A stretch of DNA of 64,000 nucleotides from Capsicum annuum. Taxonomy: Eukaryota > Streptophyta > Magnoliopsida > Solanales > Solanaceae. The stretch is from the NCBI RefSeq assembly GCF_002878395.1, contig NC_061115.1, forward strand, positions 59,000,986 to 59,064,985, read 5' to 3'. A model generated the notes under the pieces. That model made no database searches, was not told the DNA's origin, and saw only the letters and a list, made by a program, of their open reading frames with translations. Below are positions 35,441-46,890 of this stretch, in pieces. The translations under genes were made by a program, and so were the position numbers. Position 1 is the stretch's first letter; each line of letters starts with the position of its first letter.

Positions 35441-37579
35441 ATGGCTCCCAAAGGAACATATTCCTCAAAATAAGTAGCAAATAAGGGAAATGCAAAGAAA
35501 CCTACCCCACAACCTTATCACAAGCTGGTGAACGAGTCTATTGAGTCATCCAGTAGTAGCGGTGACTTAGTCGAATACCCAATGAAGGGGAAGGCTAGGA
35601 CAAAATATCATAGACCTCGGGGAAAGAAAGTAGTTACTCCAGAGGACACACCTCCAAGAGGACCTAGGAAGAAGAGCCCCCACACTTTACCACCTTGAAC
35701 ACTGAGCATGTTGCAAATGTAGCATCTAAGGGTGAAGTAGGGGAAGAAGAGTCTAACTAAGAATCAAGTTTGGAGTGTGAAAGTGAGGCTGGGGAAGAAG
35801 TTAATCCCACTTTGATTGCCAGACAGGACCCACCATTAGCCCTTAAACCTTCTCTGGTTCCCACTATTGAATGATGGGGGTACCCCAGTATGTAAGAAAT
35901 ATACAATGATAGGTTGAGCAGATTCCCTAATGAAAGAGTCAAACAAAGTATTTATCTGTAAAGAAGATTGACCACCACAAGGATGTCTGAGTTGCCTAGG
36001 TTTGAGCAAGATTTAGATAGCATAACTTTCAATATATGACTATAGCGCTCGACAAGTATAGTGTTGCATTAGTACGGGATTTTTAAGTGTCGTACAAGGG
36101 TGAATTGATAATACAATATCCACAAGGTAACTTATAGAGAGGCGATGACCCCATTACCTTACTAACTATTCAGGGAGTACGGGTGAATATCTCCCCGTAT
36201 ACTATTTCTTAATTCTTGAACAGACCAAAATTCCAGCTGCCAGTTAACATAGGAGAGATGAGTTACCTCATAGATGAGACACATAAAATTACAAGGAAGT
36301 AGCTAGGGTCAGAAGACAAGATGAGACGCTTCATGTGGATTACAAGCTTGATTGCTCTGGTTGGTAAAGATGTAGTCTGGGTAGTAGGAGGCCCAGTAGT
36401 GATGTCACAGAAGATATAGAAACACACACTAAACTTTGAGGCTAAGGAATAGTGGACACTGGCCAGACACACGCTACTAGGGATAACGTACTCAGCCTAG
36501 TACGTGCTGCATTAATAGCTAGTTTAATGGTTGGGCACAAGTTAGGTGTGGGGGAGTTTCTAGCTTAAGAGATTAGAGATAGAGCTGTAGGTGGAGAGAA
36601 ACTATTACTAGCTTACCCATGTATGATCACTCAGCTATGCTTTTTTGTAGCGTTACATGAGCTTCCAGGGATTTATAAGTTGATTGAGCCTACAAACACT
36701 TCAGATTTAGGGTTGATCAAAGATGCAGCAAACCCCAAGGCCAGGAAAGCAAGGTGTGGAGCTGATATGTTAGTTGAGATGTATAAGATTTGAACTAAGG
36801 CTATTGAGGCTACTTATTAAGGTGTACAGACTGAGCCATAGACTTTAGATATAATGGGTACAACTAGTGCTCCTCCTCCTGCATAGTATACCACCTCGAC
36901 CCCGAGCGATGTCGGATAACTTGATCATAATCTCATAGGACATATGGGATGAGGTAATGAAGATATTGGGCATGTTGGAGGCTAAAGTTCAAAACATAGA
37001 AGGGGTGTGAAGCCCTAGGTTGATACTCGGCTAGCGGACCAAGATAGATGTGCAAGGTCGGTAGATGGATTTAAGCAGCAAATGACCTAAAAGTTGGAAA
37101 GCATCCAGACTCCAGATATAGCAGAAGTAAGATCTGACATGGCCGAAATAAAGAAGATGGTTGCTGAGTTATATGACAGATCGATCAATCTAGAACTTGT
37201 TGTTACGGAAATTATGCCTAAAGTACAAGTTAAAATATCTAGGTGATTCTAGAATTAGTAGAAAAACCCAAGAGAAGAAGAAGAAAAAAAGCACCAGAGT
37301 GTAGAAAAAGATGCTTTAAAGAAGGCTAGGAATGATAGCCTATAGAGTGAGCAGAACCTGTTGACGAGGTTCCAAAAGATATTAGTAGGTGCTGGTAGCT
37401 CAAAACTGGTAGTTGATGATATTGAGGAAAGTGGTGATGTGATGCCACAGATTGATGTACCATTGAGTGCACCGGTAAAAGATGGAGCCACGATTGCAGA
37501 CCCAGTCTCGGTAGGTGATGGGACTATAACTGAGGATAGTGGGACTCGACCTGAGGGTCTACTTGATGAGGCAGTTTGA
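35441..37579 (+). pseudogene. additional ORF after pol (element B)
   Basis: Begins at ATG 35441 (MAPKGTYSSK) with a Lys/Ser/Pro-rich N-terminus. The middle, in shifting frames, reads RPKFQLPVNIGEMSYLIDET and RRFMWITSLIALVGKDVVW (36220-36380). A better block follows at about 36520-36680: ASLMVGHKLGVGEFLA, EIRDRAVGGEKLLLAYPCMI and TQLCFFVALHELPGIYK. The 'reads-LMxG..xxVGExLxxEI...YPxLITxLC' pattern recalls plant Transposase_32-type proteins (from memory). The C-terminus is acidic and ends LDEAV (37579). It occupies the position of the Athila envelope-like gene, but I see no signal peptide or transmembrane segment. More than ten stops are present. Confidence 0.6.
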
Positions 37580-39165
37580 ACTGGCGCCTTGAGCAACCAG
37601 GTATATTCCCAATCCCTTGCATTAAATTTTTAGATGCACTGGGGACAATTAATAGGCCTTAAGTTGGGGGTGGGCGTCTACCAAGGTCGCCATGGGCTAT
37701 ACTTGCCATGTTTCGAAGCCCGTGGCCACAGTCGAAAAAATTTGAGAACTGACATGTTTTTATTTTTGTTGATATTTTTTATTTTTATTGTGTTCTAGAA
37801 TAGCTGAAATAGGAGGAAAATTTATACTTATGGTAGTAGATGTTGTTTTGAATGGTCATGCTGAATTTGTCTGATTTTGAAAAAAAATTGTTCTGAAAAA
37901 TTGATACCCCTCCTAAATTTTTATGTTAATTGTATGATGTGTAGTGTGTGAGGCTATTGAGAATCTGATAATGGAAATAGATTTAGGAATATAACAACTA
38001 GGGAGATCAATTACATAACTAGATAAGTACTACTTATCAGTATAACTCTGTGCAAGTATGTGAGGCACTACTTAGTTCCCGGTGTGTTAGAAACTAAAAC
38101 TTGCCCAGTTGCTCTTACCTAGGGACCAAGATAGTCGAGCAGGAAATGACCATAGGCCATTCTTATTTTGAGTCCACTCGAGTCTAAATTCCGAACCAAA
38201 TGAAGTATGAATCCCTTGATCCAAATATTTGAGCCTTAATAGACCCATTTCTTGATTACACCGATTTTACTTTCCCATTTCACTTAGAATGAACCTATTT
38301 TTACCCTGTTCCTCCTTGGACACTGTGCACCTCAACTTAGGCAAATCGCCTAAATTGAGGGTGGATATTATAGGGGTGCATAGAAAAAATGAGTATAAAG
38401 AAAGAAGTGTAGAAATAAAAATGAAAAAGAATAGGTGCGGTGAAAATAGAAAGAAAAAAAAGAAAAGAAAAATTGCAAGAGATTAAAAATAAAAAATAAT
38501 AATAAAATGAGAAAAGTAAACCGCACCTAGTCCAGTATGAATGTGCTTTAAAAAGAAAATGGGAGACATAAGGGCGGAAATAAAATGTAAAAACTGGACC
38601 CCGAATAAAGCATAGTGTCAAGGGGGCGTAGTCACTAAAATCCCCCAAAAGATACCATACCAGCCCCTAACTTACGTTACAATCCAAATAAAGTCTTTTA
38701 GTGATCCTATCCTGACTGTCCAAAAACTTAGGAAGAGAGCATATGTGCAAGCCTATCGTATTCTGTATACACCAGCGGTACTTCTTTGTGAGCGAGAGCA
38801 TCTTTTGGTAATATCCCTGAATAATGTGATTCATATAAATTGAGTGAATGAGATTTCTTGGATTGTGAGAGCACATGGGGTATATCATTAGGTTGCTAGA
38901 TTGTTCGGTTAATGTGGTTTGTGTTTATGCCTGGTTGTCTATTACTAATGTAATTCCATTATTGGATTCCTTTATGTTTCTCCATGTTCCAAATCAATAT
39001 ACATATTTTGATTATTAAAAAGTTAAAATTAGGAGGGAGAAAAATGCTGAAAACTGAATTAAATATCACTGCCATAAGTATCTTTAGATCCTCTTGTTTA
39101 AGCATCATTGTTGTGTTAAGTTGTTTTTGATTTTTTTTTTTGTGTTTTGCTAGAGGACACACAAA
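37580..39165 (+). other. 3' non-coding region of element B
   Basis: 1.6 kb without a supported gene. It includes an A-rich stretch (38395-38520), purine runs resembling decayed polypurine tracts (aagttgggggtggg at about 37660) and a hairpin at 38331-38359. Confidence 0.55.
38331..38359. other. 12-bp stem, 5-nt loop hairpin
   Basis: Arms ctcaacttaggc (38331-38342) and gcctaaattgag (38348-38359) pair at 11 of 12 positions around the loop aaatc. It is not followed by a T-run, so a terminator reading is not supported. Function is unknown. Confidence 0.6.
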
Positions 39166-39182
39166 CTTCTAAGTTGAGGGTG
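39166..39182 (+). other. polypurine-like tract before the 3' LTR of element B
   Basis: Reads ctaagttgagggtgt, a weak purine run right at the LTR edge. It resembles the stronger aagttgggggtggg at about 37660 and is probably its decayed functional counterpart. Confidence 0.45.
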
Positions 39183-40761
39183 TTGATGCACCATGGGAAC
39201 ATGACACTTTCGATACTTACAATAATAAAATTATGCTTTCGGATGTTTTAGTAGATGTAAGGTAGTTTTGTGTTTGTTGCAAGTGAAACAGGTCAATAAA
39301 AACCTTGGACTTAAATCAGAAGAAAAAGTTGTTAAAAAGATGAATCCTATAAATGATACGAGTCACCTTATGAGTTGTCAACACATCATACATCTCATAG
39401 GTTAACTCGTAAGCACAACAGAACTAAACGCCAAGAAGAAATGTTAAGTGAAGAAAAGATAAGACTCAGTCATTCGAGTTGTAAGATGAGGATACGGGTC
39501 ATGACAAGAAACTGTAAGGAGAACAAAACCTCAGCCTACCATTCAGATTTGAAGTAACAGAAGAAGACGAGTCAAAAGTCTGAGTACGACTCGTATTATC
39601 CAACCGTAAGCAGACTAGTGTCCAAAGCTTGAAAGGAAAAAGTCCCAAGTGGCAACGAGTGAAGGCCACAAGTCAAATGTTCAAGGTACGATTCATGATC
39701 ATAGTCATAAAGATAATAGAAAATTGAATCCCTGGAAGATCAAGCACTAGAAAACATAAGAGAGGCACCGTACAACTCATAAAAGGACCTTACGAGTGGA
39801 CAAGTGAGTCATACCTTGTGCTGACTTAATTTTCCTTTTCCATTTTTATTATGATTTATGGGTTGTTTGAGATACTATAAATACCCTAGGGTTTATCTTT
39901 TATTAGGTTACATTCTTAGACATTCTATTACGTACTTTACATTATTCTTGAGATTTTTGGGTTATTATTCAATTGAAGACTTTGGATTTTATTCTTCTTA
40001 ATCTTGTACAATCAATTACATGCTTTCTTTATTGATTATCATGGATTATTGAATGAACATTAGCAGTTAATTTCCCTGACTAGGGTTGTGGGAACCCTGG
40101 TGTATTATATACATAAAGGAAGTGGGAGATTCATCTATTCTAACGGTTATGCATGTATCTTAATCTTCTTCATATTAATTGACCTCAGAGATAATACAAA
40201 GCTTGAGGATTGCGTGTACTTGATAACATTCTCACAAGGGAGTTTGAGATTGGAAAAAGAGCATTAAGACAGTAATTTGAGATTTACGTCCATCTTATTA
40301 TTCCACCATCTCATCTAATCAATTCGAGACTCAAAAGGTGAGAGTTGAACTGAAGTGATAGACAAGGAGCAATAAGGTGATGCCCTGAGACTCACAAGGT
40401 AAAAGGTGAGATATATCAACATGATCACAAGACGGTTGATAATACATAACTTGTCAACATTACATGCAGAGCAGTGAAATATATGGGTTGAACACGAGAA
40501 ATTTACTGAGTTAAGAATCCAAGGGGAACACAGTCCTAGTGTTCATCTTCTATTATCTATAAACTCAAAGAATTCAAGATTCGGTTACTACTTACAATTG
40601 GTTTCCAAATTCCCCCATCTACTTTTCCGCACTACTTGTGAACTTTTTCTAAGTTAAGCAACTGTTCAACGTTTTCCCTATGGGTTCAACCCCAACCTAG
40701 TTGGGTTACTATATTTGGCATCGACCGTAGCATACTTGTTTGGAGGTTAGTTTTGGACATT
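39183..40761 (+). repeat. 3' LTR of element B
   Basis: 1579 bp collinear with 26715-28300, including the TATA box (39876-39883) and the closing 'ggttagttttggacatt'. Visible substitutions and short indels separate the copies. Confidence 0.85.
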
Positions 40762-40766
40762 ACTAC
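40762..40766. repeat. target-site duplication, right copy (ACTAC)
   Basis: Exact match to 26710-26714. Confidence 0.7.
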
Positions 40767-40859
40767 ATACCACTAAACGATCCACTCCAGGATGTCCCAT
40801 CAATCGAGAATAAGGCCATGCTGAATCTAACTCTAGCATACTACTCCTGATGAGTAGAT

Positions 40860-40920
40860 CATCCAAATTTTTTGATAAAAAACTAAAAACCCGAGGTCAA
40901 AGCTAAAGGACCCAATACTA
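40860..40920 (-). pseudogene. integrase core remnant (element C)
   Basis: Aligns with the SDRGS*F block of element D (10262-10300). Here the minus strand reads FDLGFLVFYQKIW, so most of the motif is lost. The call depends on collinearity with D. Confidence 0.4.
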
Positions 40921-41289
40921 TATCAACAGACTATCATATGAACACCTATGAACAATAATCCATTTGAACTGAAAAAGACCAAATAGGTGGGCGAAGAGTA
41001 GGCTTAGCCATCCTATAGATGAAATCCCAGCTAATGTAAATCTGAAAATAAAGGCTACACTCAAGCCCTACAACTCTAAGTAAAATCTCAACAACAAAGC
41101 TAAACCACTCGACTTCAACTACTCAAACCAAACCTAAAGATGGGTAAACATCCATGCTCCTAATCTATCATAACCTCCAGATCACCATTCTAAGACAACA
41201 AGTCCAAATTGAGTCAATAAGTCTAAACTAAGGTCAAATACACAAATCGACCTTATTGCCCAAATCAAACATATCCTTACTGAATCATG

Positions 41290-41850
41290 CCAGAGTTGAA
41301 ATCAAAATATAGCTATTGAACAAAATCATAATGGAGGATAAAGCACTGGCTGAAAACATAGGAAACAACCTCCATATACACTAGAAGAGATGAAATGTAG
41401 CTATAGAATAAAATCACAACAAAGGATAAATCACTGGTTAGAAAAATGGACAACTAACTTCACATCCACTAGAGGGCACAAACTGTAGCTGCAGAACAAA
41501 ATCACAACAAAGGATAAATCATTGGCTGAAAACACAAATAATGAACTCCATATCCACTAGAGATCATAAAATGTAGATGTAGAAAAAAATCATAATAGAG
41601 AATAAATCACTGGCCGAAAACACAAGCAACCAACTCTATATCCACTAGTGGACATGATATATAGCTATAGAGAAAAATCACAATGGAGGATAAATCACTG
41701 GCTGAAAACACAAAAAACCAACTACATATCCACTAGAGGGCAAAAAACATAGTTGTAGAACAAAATCACAACGGAGGATAAATAACCAGCTGAGAACACA
41801 AGCAACCAACTCTATATCCACTAGAGGACATGAACCACCAAATCATACTC
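41290..41850. repeat. 88-bp tandem repeat, about six units
   Basis: The phrase 'aaaatca(t/c)aa...ggataaa(t)cactggctgaaaacaca' recurs at about 41322, 41410, 41498, 41586, 41674 and 41762, an 88-bp spacing each time. Each unit also carries 'atatccactagagg' and 'tgtagctgtaga'. 88 is not a multiple of three and stops occur in every frame, so it is not a protein repeat. Element D has no such array at the equivalent place. Confidence 0.88.
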
Positions 41851-42762
41851 AAGAACTCACCAAGGATACAAACCATACTGGAGATAACTAATACTTTAGT
41901 ATCATGGAAAAATGGAACTTTAGTCCAAAACTAATCAATCCAATACTCCATTTCGACAATGAATACCTAAATTTCTAACTTAAAAAGTGGTCACAGGAAA
42001 TATCACCTATCTCCAACTCCTAAAACCCCACTAAGACAAGAAACACAACACAACAAGAATAGAGTATCCAACTCTACACCAATTTAAAGAACAAACTATT
42101 ACTAAAAGATAAACCCAAAAAGTCTAAAAGATGAATCCAGTACTTCTCGACATCAATATCAAAACCACTATCAGGCAATGAACTAGCCATATTAAAAGAA
42201 TGAACCCCAAACTGGACAACCTTTAAAATAGTTTACATAGAGAGGATAGCCAATGCTAAAATATCCGCAACCCAGAAGAAAAGTCCAAGAATATCAAACC
42301 CAAAAATAAATAGTATAGATAATTGGCTTCTCTTGAACCATAAGAGAACCTCAAAAGGGCAACTTACATTCACTGCAATAACTCACTCAACAGCCGATCT
42401 AGCCTCGCTAACAAAAAAAGAAAATGACCAACCTCACTTTACATAAGAGAGAAATCATTTAACCAAGCTAGCCGCCCCAGCCAATGAATAAGATCTATGA
42501 GAAAAAAAAGTTCTAACTAAATACTACTAGTCTAGTCATCTACCAATCGAGGATTGATAAACATCAAATGATGACAATAATAACATTAGAAATATAAATA
42601 TTAACATAAAATACAGGTGGTATCAAAATGAAAATCAACAAAAAACCCCACTATAGGGCCATAAAAAGGCCAATATGTAGAGATAAATAGGACTCTAACC
42701 CAGATACTATATCCCCAAGGAAATATCAACATTGATCCAATCTATCCACTACTAAAAGAAAT

Positions 42763-45038
42763 TGTAATACCTCAAGTTTTAAGCTCTAAACTCATAAACA
42801 TATAGATAATTGAATTAGTTTTCCAGAGCCCCCAATTTTGCCTTAATTCAATGTCATAGTGAAAAGTCATAGCCAATTTACTAAGGCACTATCAAGCTTC
42901 TAGTGACGATGCCTATGACAATGACTATTTTCAGACTAAATGGGTCATTATAATTGAATTAGTTTTCCAGTGCGACCAGTTTTGCCTTAATCCAATATCA
43001 TAATGAAAAGTCGTGGCCAATTTACTAAGGCACTGTCAAGCTGCTAGTGACTATTCCTCTAACAAAGACTCATTGTCAGATTAAATGAGTCATTAGGATG
43101 GATCATCATCACAATAGTGAAGATCTAGAAAATTTTGTACAGTAAAAATGACTCTAGCATACGAATCATTATCAGTCTAAATGAGTCATCACGTGGACAC
43201 ATCATCATAATAGTAAGAAACCCAGAGATTAAGCCCTCGACTATGACACCTTATTATGACTCATGATCAAAACAAATGTCATCATAAAGGACCCATTGTC
43301 ATAGAAGTGAAGCACCAAAGCTTAGATTTTCTTATCACGACTTTAGGATATGACTTGTGATCAGGCTCAATGAGTCATAGCCTAAGCCATCGCGACTATT
43401 TCAAATAAATTTCTAAATATTTTTAGAAGGGTTGTTTGGTATTTTCCCCACTTTTTTAACACCTAAACCATATTATTTGGGCTTTCCCAAGGTTAGAATA
43501 TAAGGGAAATAACCCTAATTCCTTATTAAATCATAAATTCAATTGACACTTGGAAAAGGGTAGATTCTCTCTTCTTAAAAGGCAAAGTAGGGTTCCTCAA
43601 CTTCAAGCATAAATTCTATAGAATCCGCCAAGAATTTTATCTCCAGGTATGTGGGATTCAAAAATGGGTTTATTTCACCCATTGAGTCCTAAAAATTCCT
43701 CAAATTCTCAAGTTTAATTCCTATTCAAGCTTAGGGTTCCATGAAAAATATGAGTTTTCTTAGTTTCTTCAATTTACTCTTGTAATTAAACCATGAGTAC
43801 ATGTTTTTTTAATAAAATTAGCATCTTCCCATACTCATAATCATGAGTTCCCTTTATATTAATAGATTGTTGAGTTTTGGGCTTGAATTATGAAATTTCT
43901 CATGATCTTCAGCTTAATATTGTCATGTTTTGAGCTAGTGGGTTATGAACACACAATACCTAGGAATTCATGCATAAATCAACTTCCATGTTCTTGAGAA
44001 CTTTAGATATCTTTTGTTGATATTTTTAGAATGTAATTATATTGAGCATATATCAATTATCAGTGTCATTTAGTTAGGAGTAGTACTTAGTACCAAGTGA
44101 ACGTAGGGATGAAGGCTCACCCATTATTAAGGACTAATACCTTTAGAAGAAGTCCCTAAGTTCAAAACTACAGAGAAAACATAGGTTATAAAGGGTCGCC
44201 CTCCAGTTAAGGACTGATACCCTAGTCTTTTGAGACACCATTTTAGTGTAGCCACGTTAGTTAGTTTTCATACCCTTAGCAAGGTACTAAAAACTCATCC
44301 AAATGGTGTTATAGGTTGGAACCTGGCCAACTAAGATTGGGGTATGTCATTATTATTAGCTCCTATAGTCCTTTGTTTATGTTTTAGTGTTATATTTTTT
44401 ATGACCTTGTATTAAGTTATTTAGTATATTAGATTTTTGATGTCCTTGTATTCAGTTATTTAGTATATGTTTATACTTGGTCTTGCATTAGTTCACCATG
44501 TTTCATACATTCATGTTCAACTTAAATTAGTTAGTTTTCCCATCTCACATAATCAGTTCATTCAAAATACTAATCACATATTTTTCCTATACTATATTAT
44601 CTTATAATATTGGTTCCGATGCTCAACATCTAGATCACACTTAATATGATTCGGTACCATATTTAGTAGTTGTGTTTGGTGAGTTCTCATCATTCGAGGA
44701 CTAATTATCAATATTTATTTTTAGTATTCTTTTAGTTTTAGTCAGTTGGAGTTAGTTGGGGGCATATCTCATCAACTCATATGAGTAGAGGCTTTCAGAC
44801 AGACGGACATATAGTTATATTTTTGCATGTTGGGTTTGTCAGATAGTTCTAGTTTTGATATTCTTATTCAGTATTGATTCTTTTATCATTATTGCTAGAC
44901 TACTTCAGTTTAGCTTTCACCCAGTATTTCATTACTTATTCAGTATTCTTAGTGTTATGTCAGGCCATGGGTTAGGTTGGGGTCACTTATGACCCTAAGA
45001 ACCATATTAAAACTAGGGGGTAGTCTCAGGTCATGACA
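42763..45038 (+). repeat. 5' LTR of element F
   Basis: 2276 bp starting TGTAATACCTC and ending GGTCATGACA. It is flanked on the right by a PBS and on the left by interrupted element C. The partner LTR is not in the window. Confidence 0.75.
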
Positions 45039-45041
45039 AAC

Positions 45042-45055
45042 TTTGCATCAGAGCC
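45042..45055 (+). other. primer-binding site of element F
   Basis: TTTGCATCAGAGCC is close to TTGGTATCAGAGCC (tRNA-iMet type) and lies 3 bp from the LTR end. Confidence 0.75.
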
Positions 45056-45247
45056 TCAAGTTTAAAGTGTCGTAAGGTTTCTGAAATTTGCATTAATTAG
45101 AATCTTATTCATAGGTATAAAGCGCACCACACTCAGTGAGAGGCTATGAAATATTATAGGACAGTCTCAATTCTTTCATTATTTATGCCATGCGATATAG
45201 TGTGAACTCTATTAAGATCCTTCTTCAAACTCATCCTTTACCTTTAT

Positions 45248-45464
45248 ACAAAATATGACTCCTAAGAGAAACTAACAAAAGGAGGAATCGAAATCAGCCA
45301 GTACCATCGCCAGTTTTAGAAAATCTTCTGAATGAATAGGTTTCCTATGTAGAGTTTAGGGATACTTTTATAGCTTTTTAGGGATACTTTTATAGCTTTA
45401 ACCCAATTAATGGTAACTCTTAATATCCAACAGGTTGTTGCACCCACCAACCCAGCTATAAATG
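45248..45464 (+). pseudogene. gag N-terminus of element F
   Basis: Starts near ATG 45257 (MTPKRN), the family's MPPRR start. It reads PVPSPVLENLLNE, VSYVEFRDTF, then LTQLMVTLNIQQVVAPTNPA. A 22-bp direct duplication lies at 45357-45400 (gggatacttttatagcttttta twice), which disturbs the frame. It is cut at 45464 by the LTR of copia II. Confidence 0.7.
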
Positions 45465-46198
45465 TGTTGGAACCTAGAATATTGGACCACACAGTGAGGA
45501 CTAGGTCCCTCAAAACCAGTTATATGCAAATCAATTAAGCACTATGGAAAGTTACACTTCGCTAAAAATAAAGGAACACACTGATTTAAAATGGAAACCT
45601 CCTTACTACAGAAGGAAAAACCATAACTTATCATCACAAGCTCTCCAAAATCCACTGTAATCAACCTCTTGATTAAAGACTAGAATTTAACCTAACTCTA
45701 AGTTCCTCCTACTTTTAATACCTCTACTACAAGCCTATCTTGACAACTTTACAAAGACTCTCTCAACACTAATTAACATTAATCAGTAGCAAACTTAGGA
45801 AACTCCACCTAACCACTCTCAAAGCAAGAAAACATTAATATTATAAAATGAATAACTCAATTACAAATGAAAATCTAACTCAAGAACATTTTTACTATCA
45901 ACATACAAAGACTAAGAACTTAAGATAAAATTGAGTTTTTACCTTTTCTCTTTTTTACTCTTTTAAATTTGAAAAAACCACTTGATGAAGAAGTATTCTT
46001 TTACTTTTTTAGTAGCGAGATGATTAGGGTTAAAATATAATTGGACCAGGTATCCTAAGTAGTATAAACAATACCTGCATAGTTTGTTACACAAGAGGAC
46101 AAAACTGTGCAGACACGTGCCAACTATATTGTACCCTTAAACATCCAGGGACCTAATACCTTGTAGACATTTGCTCATCATCAAAACAAGATACAATA
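45465..46198 (-). repeat. 3' LTR of copia element II
   Basis: 734 bp, from TGTTGGAACC to GATACAATA on the plus strand. Its first ~350 bp match the right LTR at 53661-54012 ('aaggaaca(c/t)(a/g)ctgattta', 'agctctccaaaatccact'). The rest matches the left LTR of element I. Confidence 0.85.
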
Positions 46199-46216
46199 AT
46201 TTTCTCCCTTATTGAT
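46199..46216 (-). other. polypurine tract of copia element II
   Basis: The minus strand reads ATAAGGGAGAAAATT before the LTR, the equivalent of 244-258. Confidence 0.65.
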
Positions 46217-46780
46217 GATAACAAACCAACCACAGAGTTTTGAGCACCAATGCTCATGCTCATTCATCATATTTAATCAGTGTGATTACCATTACTGAAT
46301 ATGAATGTCCCCTATCATGCAACACCATGCTTCCACAATCATCCAATATAGGGAATAGGTCTCTGTAGTCATTTATAACAATATGCTGCCTCATTTACTT
46401 CCCCTATCATTGTACCTCATCATACTTCCCCCTATCAACATGCCATACTCATTTGCAAATAAACATTCCTTAACATACCTAGTACTTAGCATATGAAATC
46501 AATGTTACACCTTTTAGCATCATAGGAAATCAATGTTATACCTTTTAGCATCATTGAAAAGCAAAAATAGTAAATTAAGAGTAAAGATAAGCACAAGTTA
46601 CTTAACTCATGGCCACTGGGGAAACAATACTATGAAGAACAACTATAGAAATAAAGTAAAACCAAATAAAGAGCAAAAACACAAGAACTCATTTATTTTT
46701 AACAGTTTAGGTATAATTGCAGAGCAATATTTATATTTCCTATTCCATTGAAAAAGCCACAGAAATTGGAGGAATTAAAA
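46217..46780. other. non-coding 3' region of copia element II
   Basis: No gene. It is collinear with 259-1019 of element I. A ~33-bp direct duplication lies at about 46494-46560 (aaatcaatgtta(c/t)accttttagcatcat twice). Confidence 0.6.
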
Positions 46781-46890
46781 AGAAGGAGAATTTATAAAGA
46801 GGGTTAGGAGAAGTAAGGCTATCATAAGATAGTTTAACAACTCTTTGGTTAGTATCCTAATATCTATATTCTATCTCAGAACCTCATTGT
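46781..46890 (-). pseudogene. additional ORF, C-terminal scrap (copia II)
   Basis: Short stretch left of the solo LTR that aligns with about 1010-1075 of element I, the coiled-coil end of its additional ORF. It is separated from the rest of the gene (49077-49376) by the solo LTR. Confidence 0.45.
46886..46890. repeat. target-site duplication of solo LTR, left (ATTGT)
   Basis: ATTGT before the LTR compared with ATTGG at 49077-49081 after it: 4 of 5 bases match. Confidence 0.5.

Larger units (their letters stand above)
26715..40761 (+). mobile_element. Athila-type gypsy element B, complete structure, coding-dead
   Basis: A 14.05-kb plus-strand element: LTR, tRNA-Asp-like PBS, gag, PR, RT, RNase H, IN, a long spacer, an additional ORF region, 3' non-coding sequence, a short PPT and an LTR, with ACTAC on both sides. 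The gag (LRFRLFPFSLTGEASLWL) and RT (VFMDDFLIIGDSF) sequences place it in the Athila/Tat branch. The length and the extra ORF after integrase fit Athila. All frames are broken. Confidence 0.88.
40767..42762 (-). mobile_element. gypsy element C, right part
   Basis: Continues the minus-strand element interrupted at 26714. The junction restores collinearity with element D (compare 10255-10300 with 40855-40900). It contains the integrase core remnant and the 88-bp tandem array, then about 900 bp of decayed pol/gag sequence aligning with 10900-11600 of D. It stops at 42762, where the LTR of element F begins; the D alignment is cut in mid-sequence there. Confidence 0.65.
42763..45464 (+). mobile_element. 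gypsy chromovirus F, left part (LTR, PBS, gag start)
   Basis: Plus-strand element inserted in C. It has a complete 5' LTR, a PBS and the first part of gag, then is interrupted at 45465 by copia element II. The gag-pol resumes at about 54605-57372 on the far side, in the same orientation and at the expected point of the gag. Confidence 0.8.

Noticed and set aside
35441..37579. Envelope gene of an endogenous retrovirus
   Set aside because: No signal peptide, transmembrane segment or cleavage site can be seen; only the position resembles that of env.
37255..37596. Minus-strand Ser-rich frame of 113 codons
   Set aside because: It is the reverse of the acidic C-terminus of the additional ORF of element B; Ser/Pro richness comes from the complement.
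38331..38359. Hairpin as a transcription terminator
   Set aside because: No T-run follows, and rho-independent terminators are not expected in plant nuclear DNA.
38337..38648. Minus-strand Phe/Tyr-rich frame as a membrane protein
   Set aside because: It arises from the complement of an A-rich non-coding stretch; no start context or family likeness.
41290..41850. CRISPR-like array
   Set aside because: The units are adjoining tandem copies with no unique spacers, inside a plant retrotransposon.
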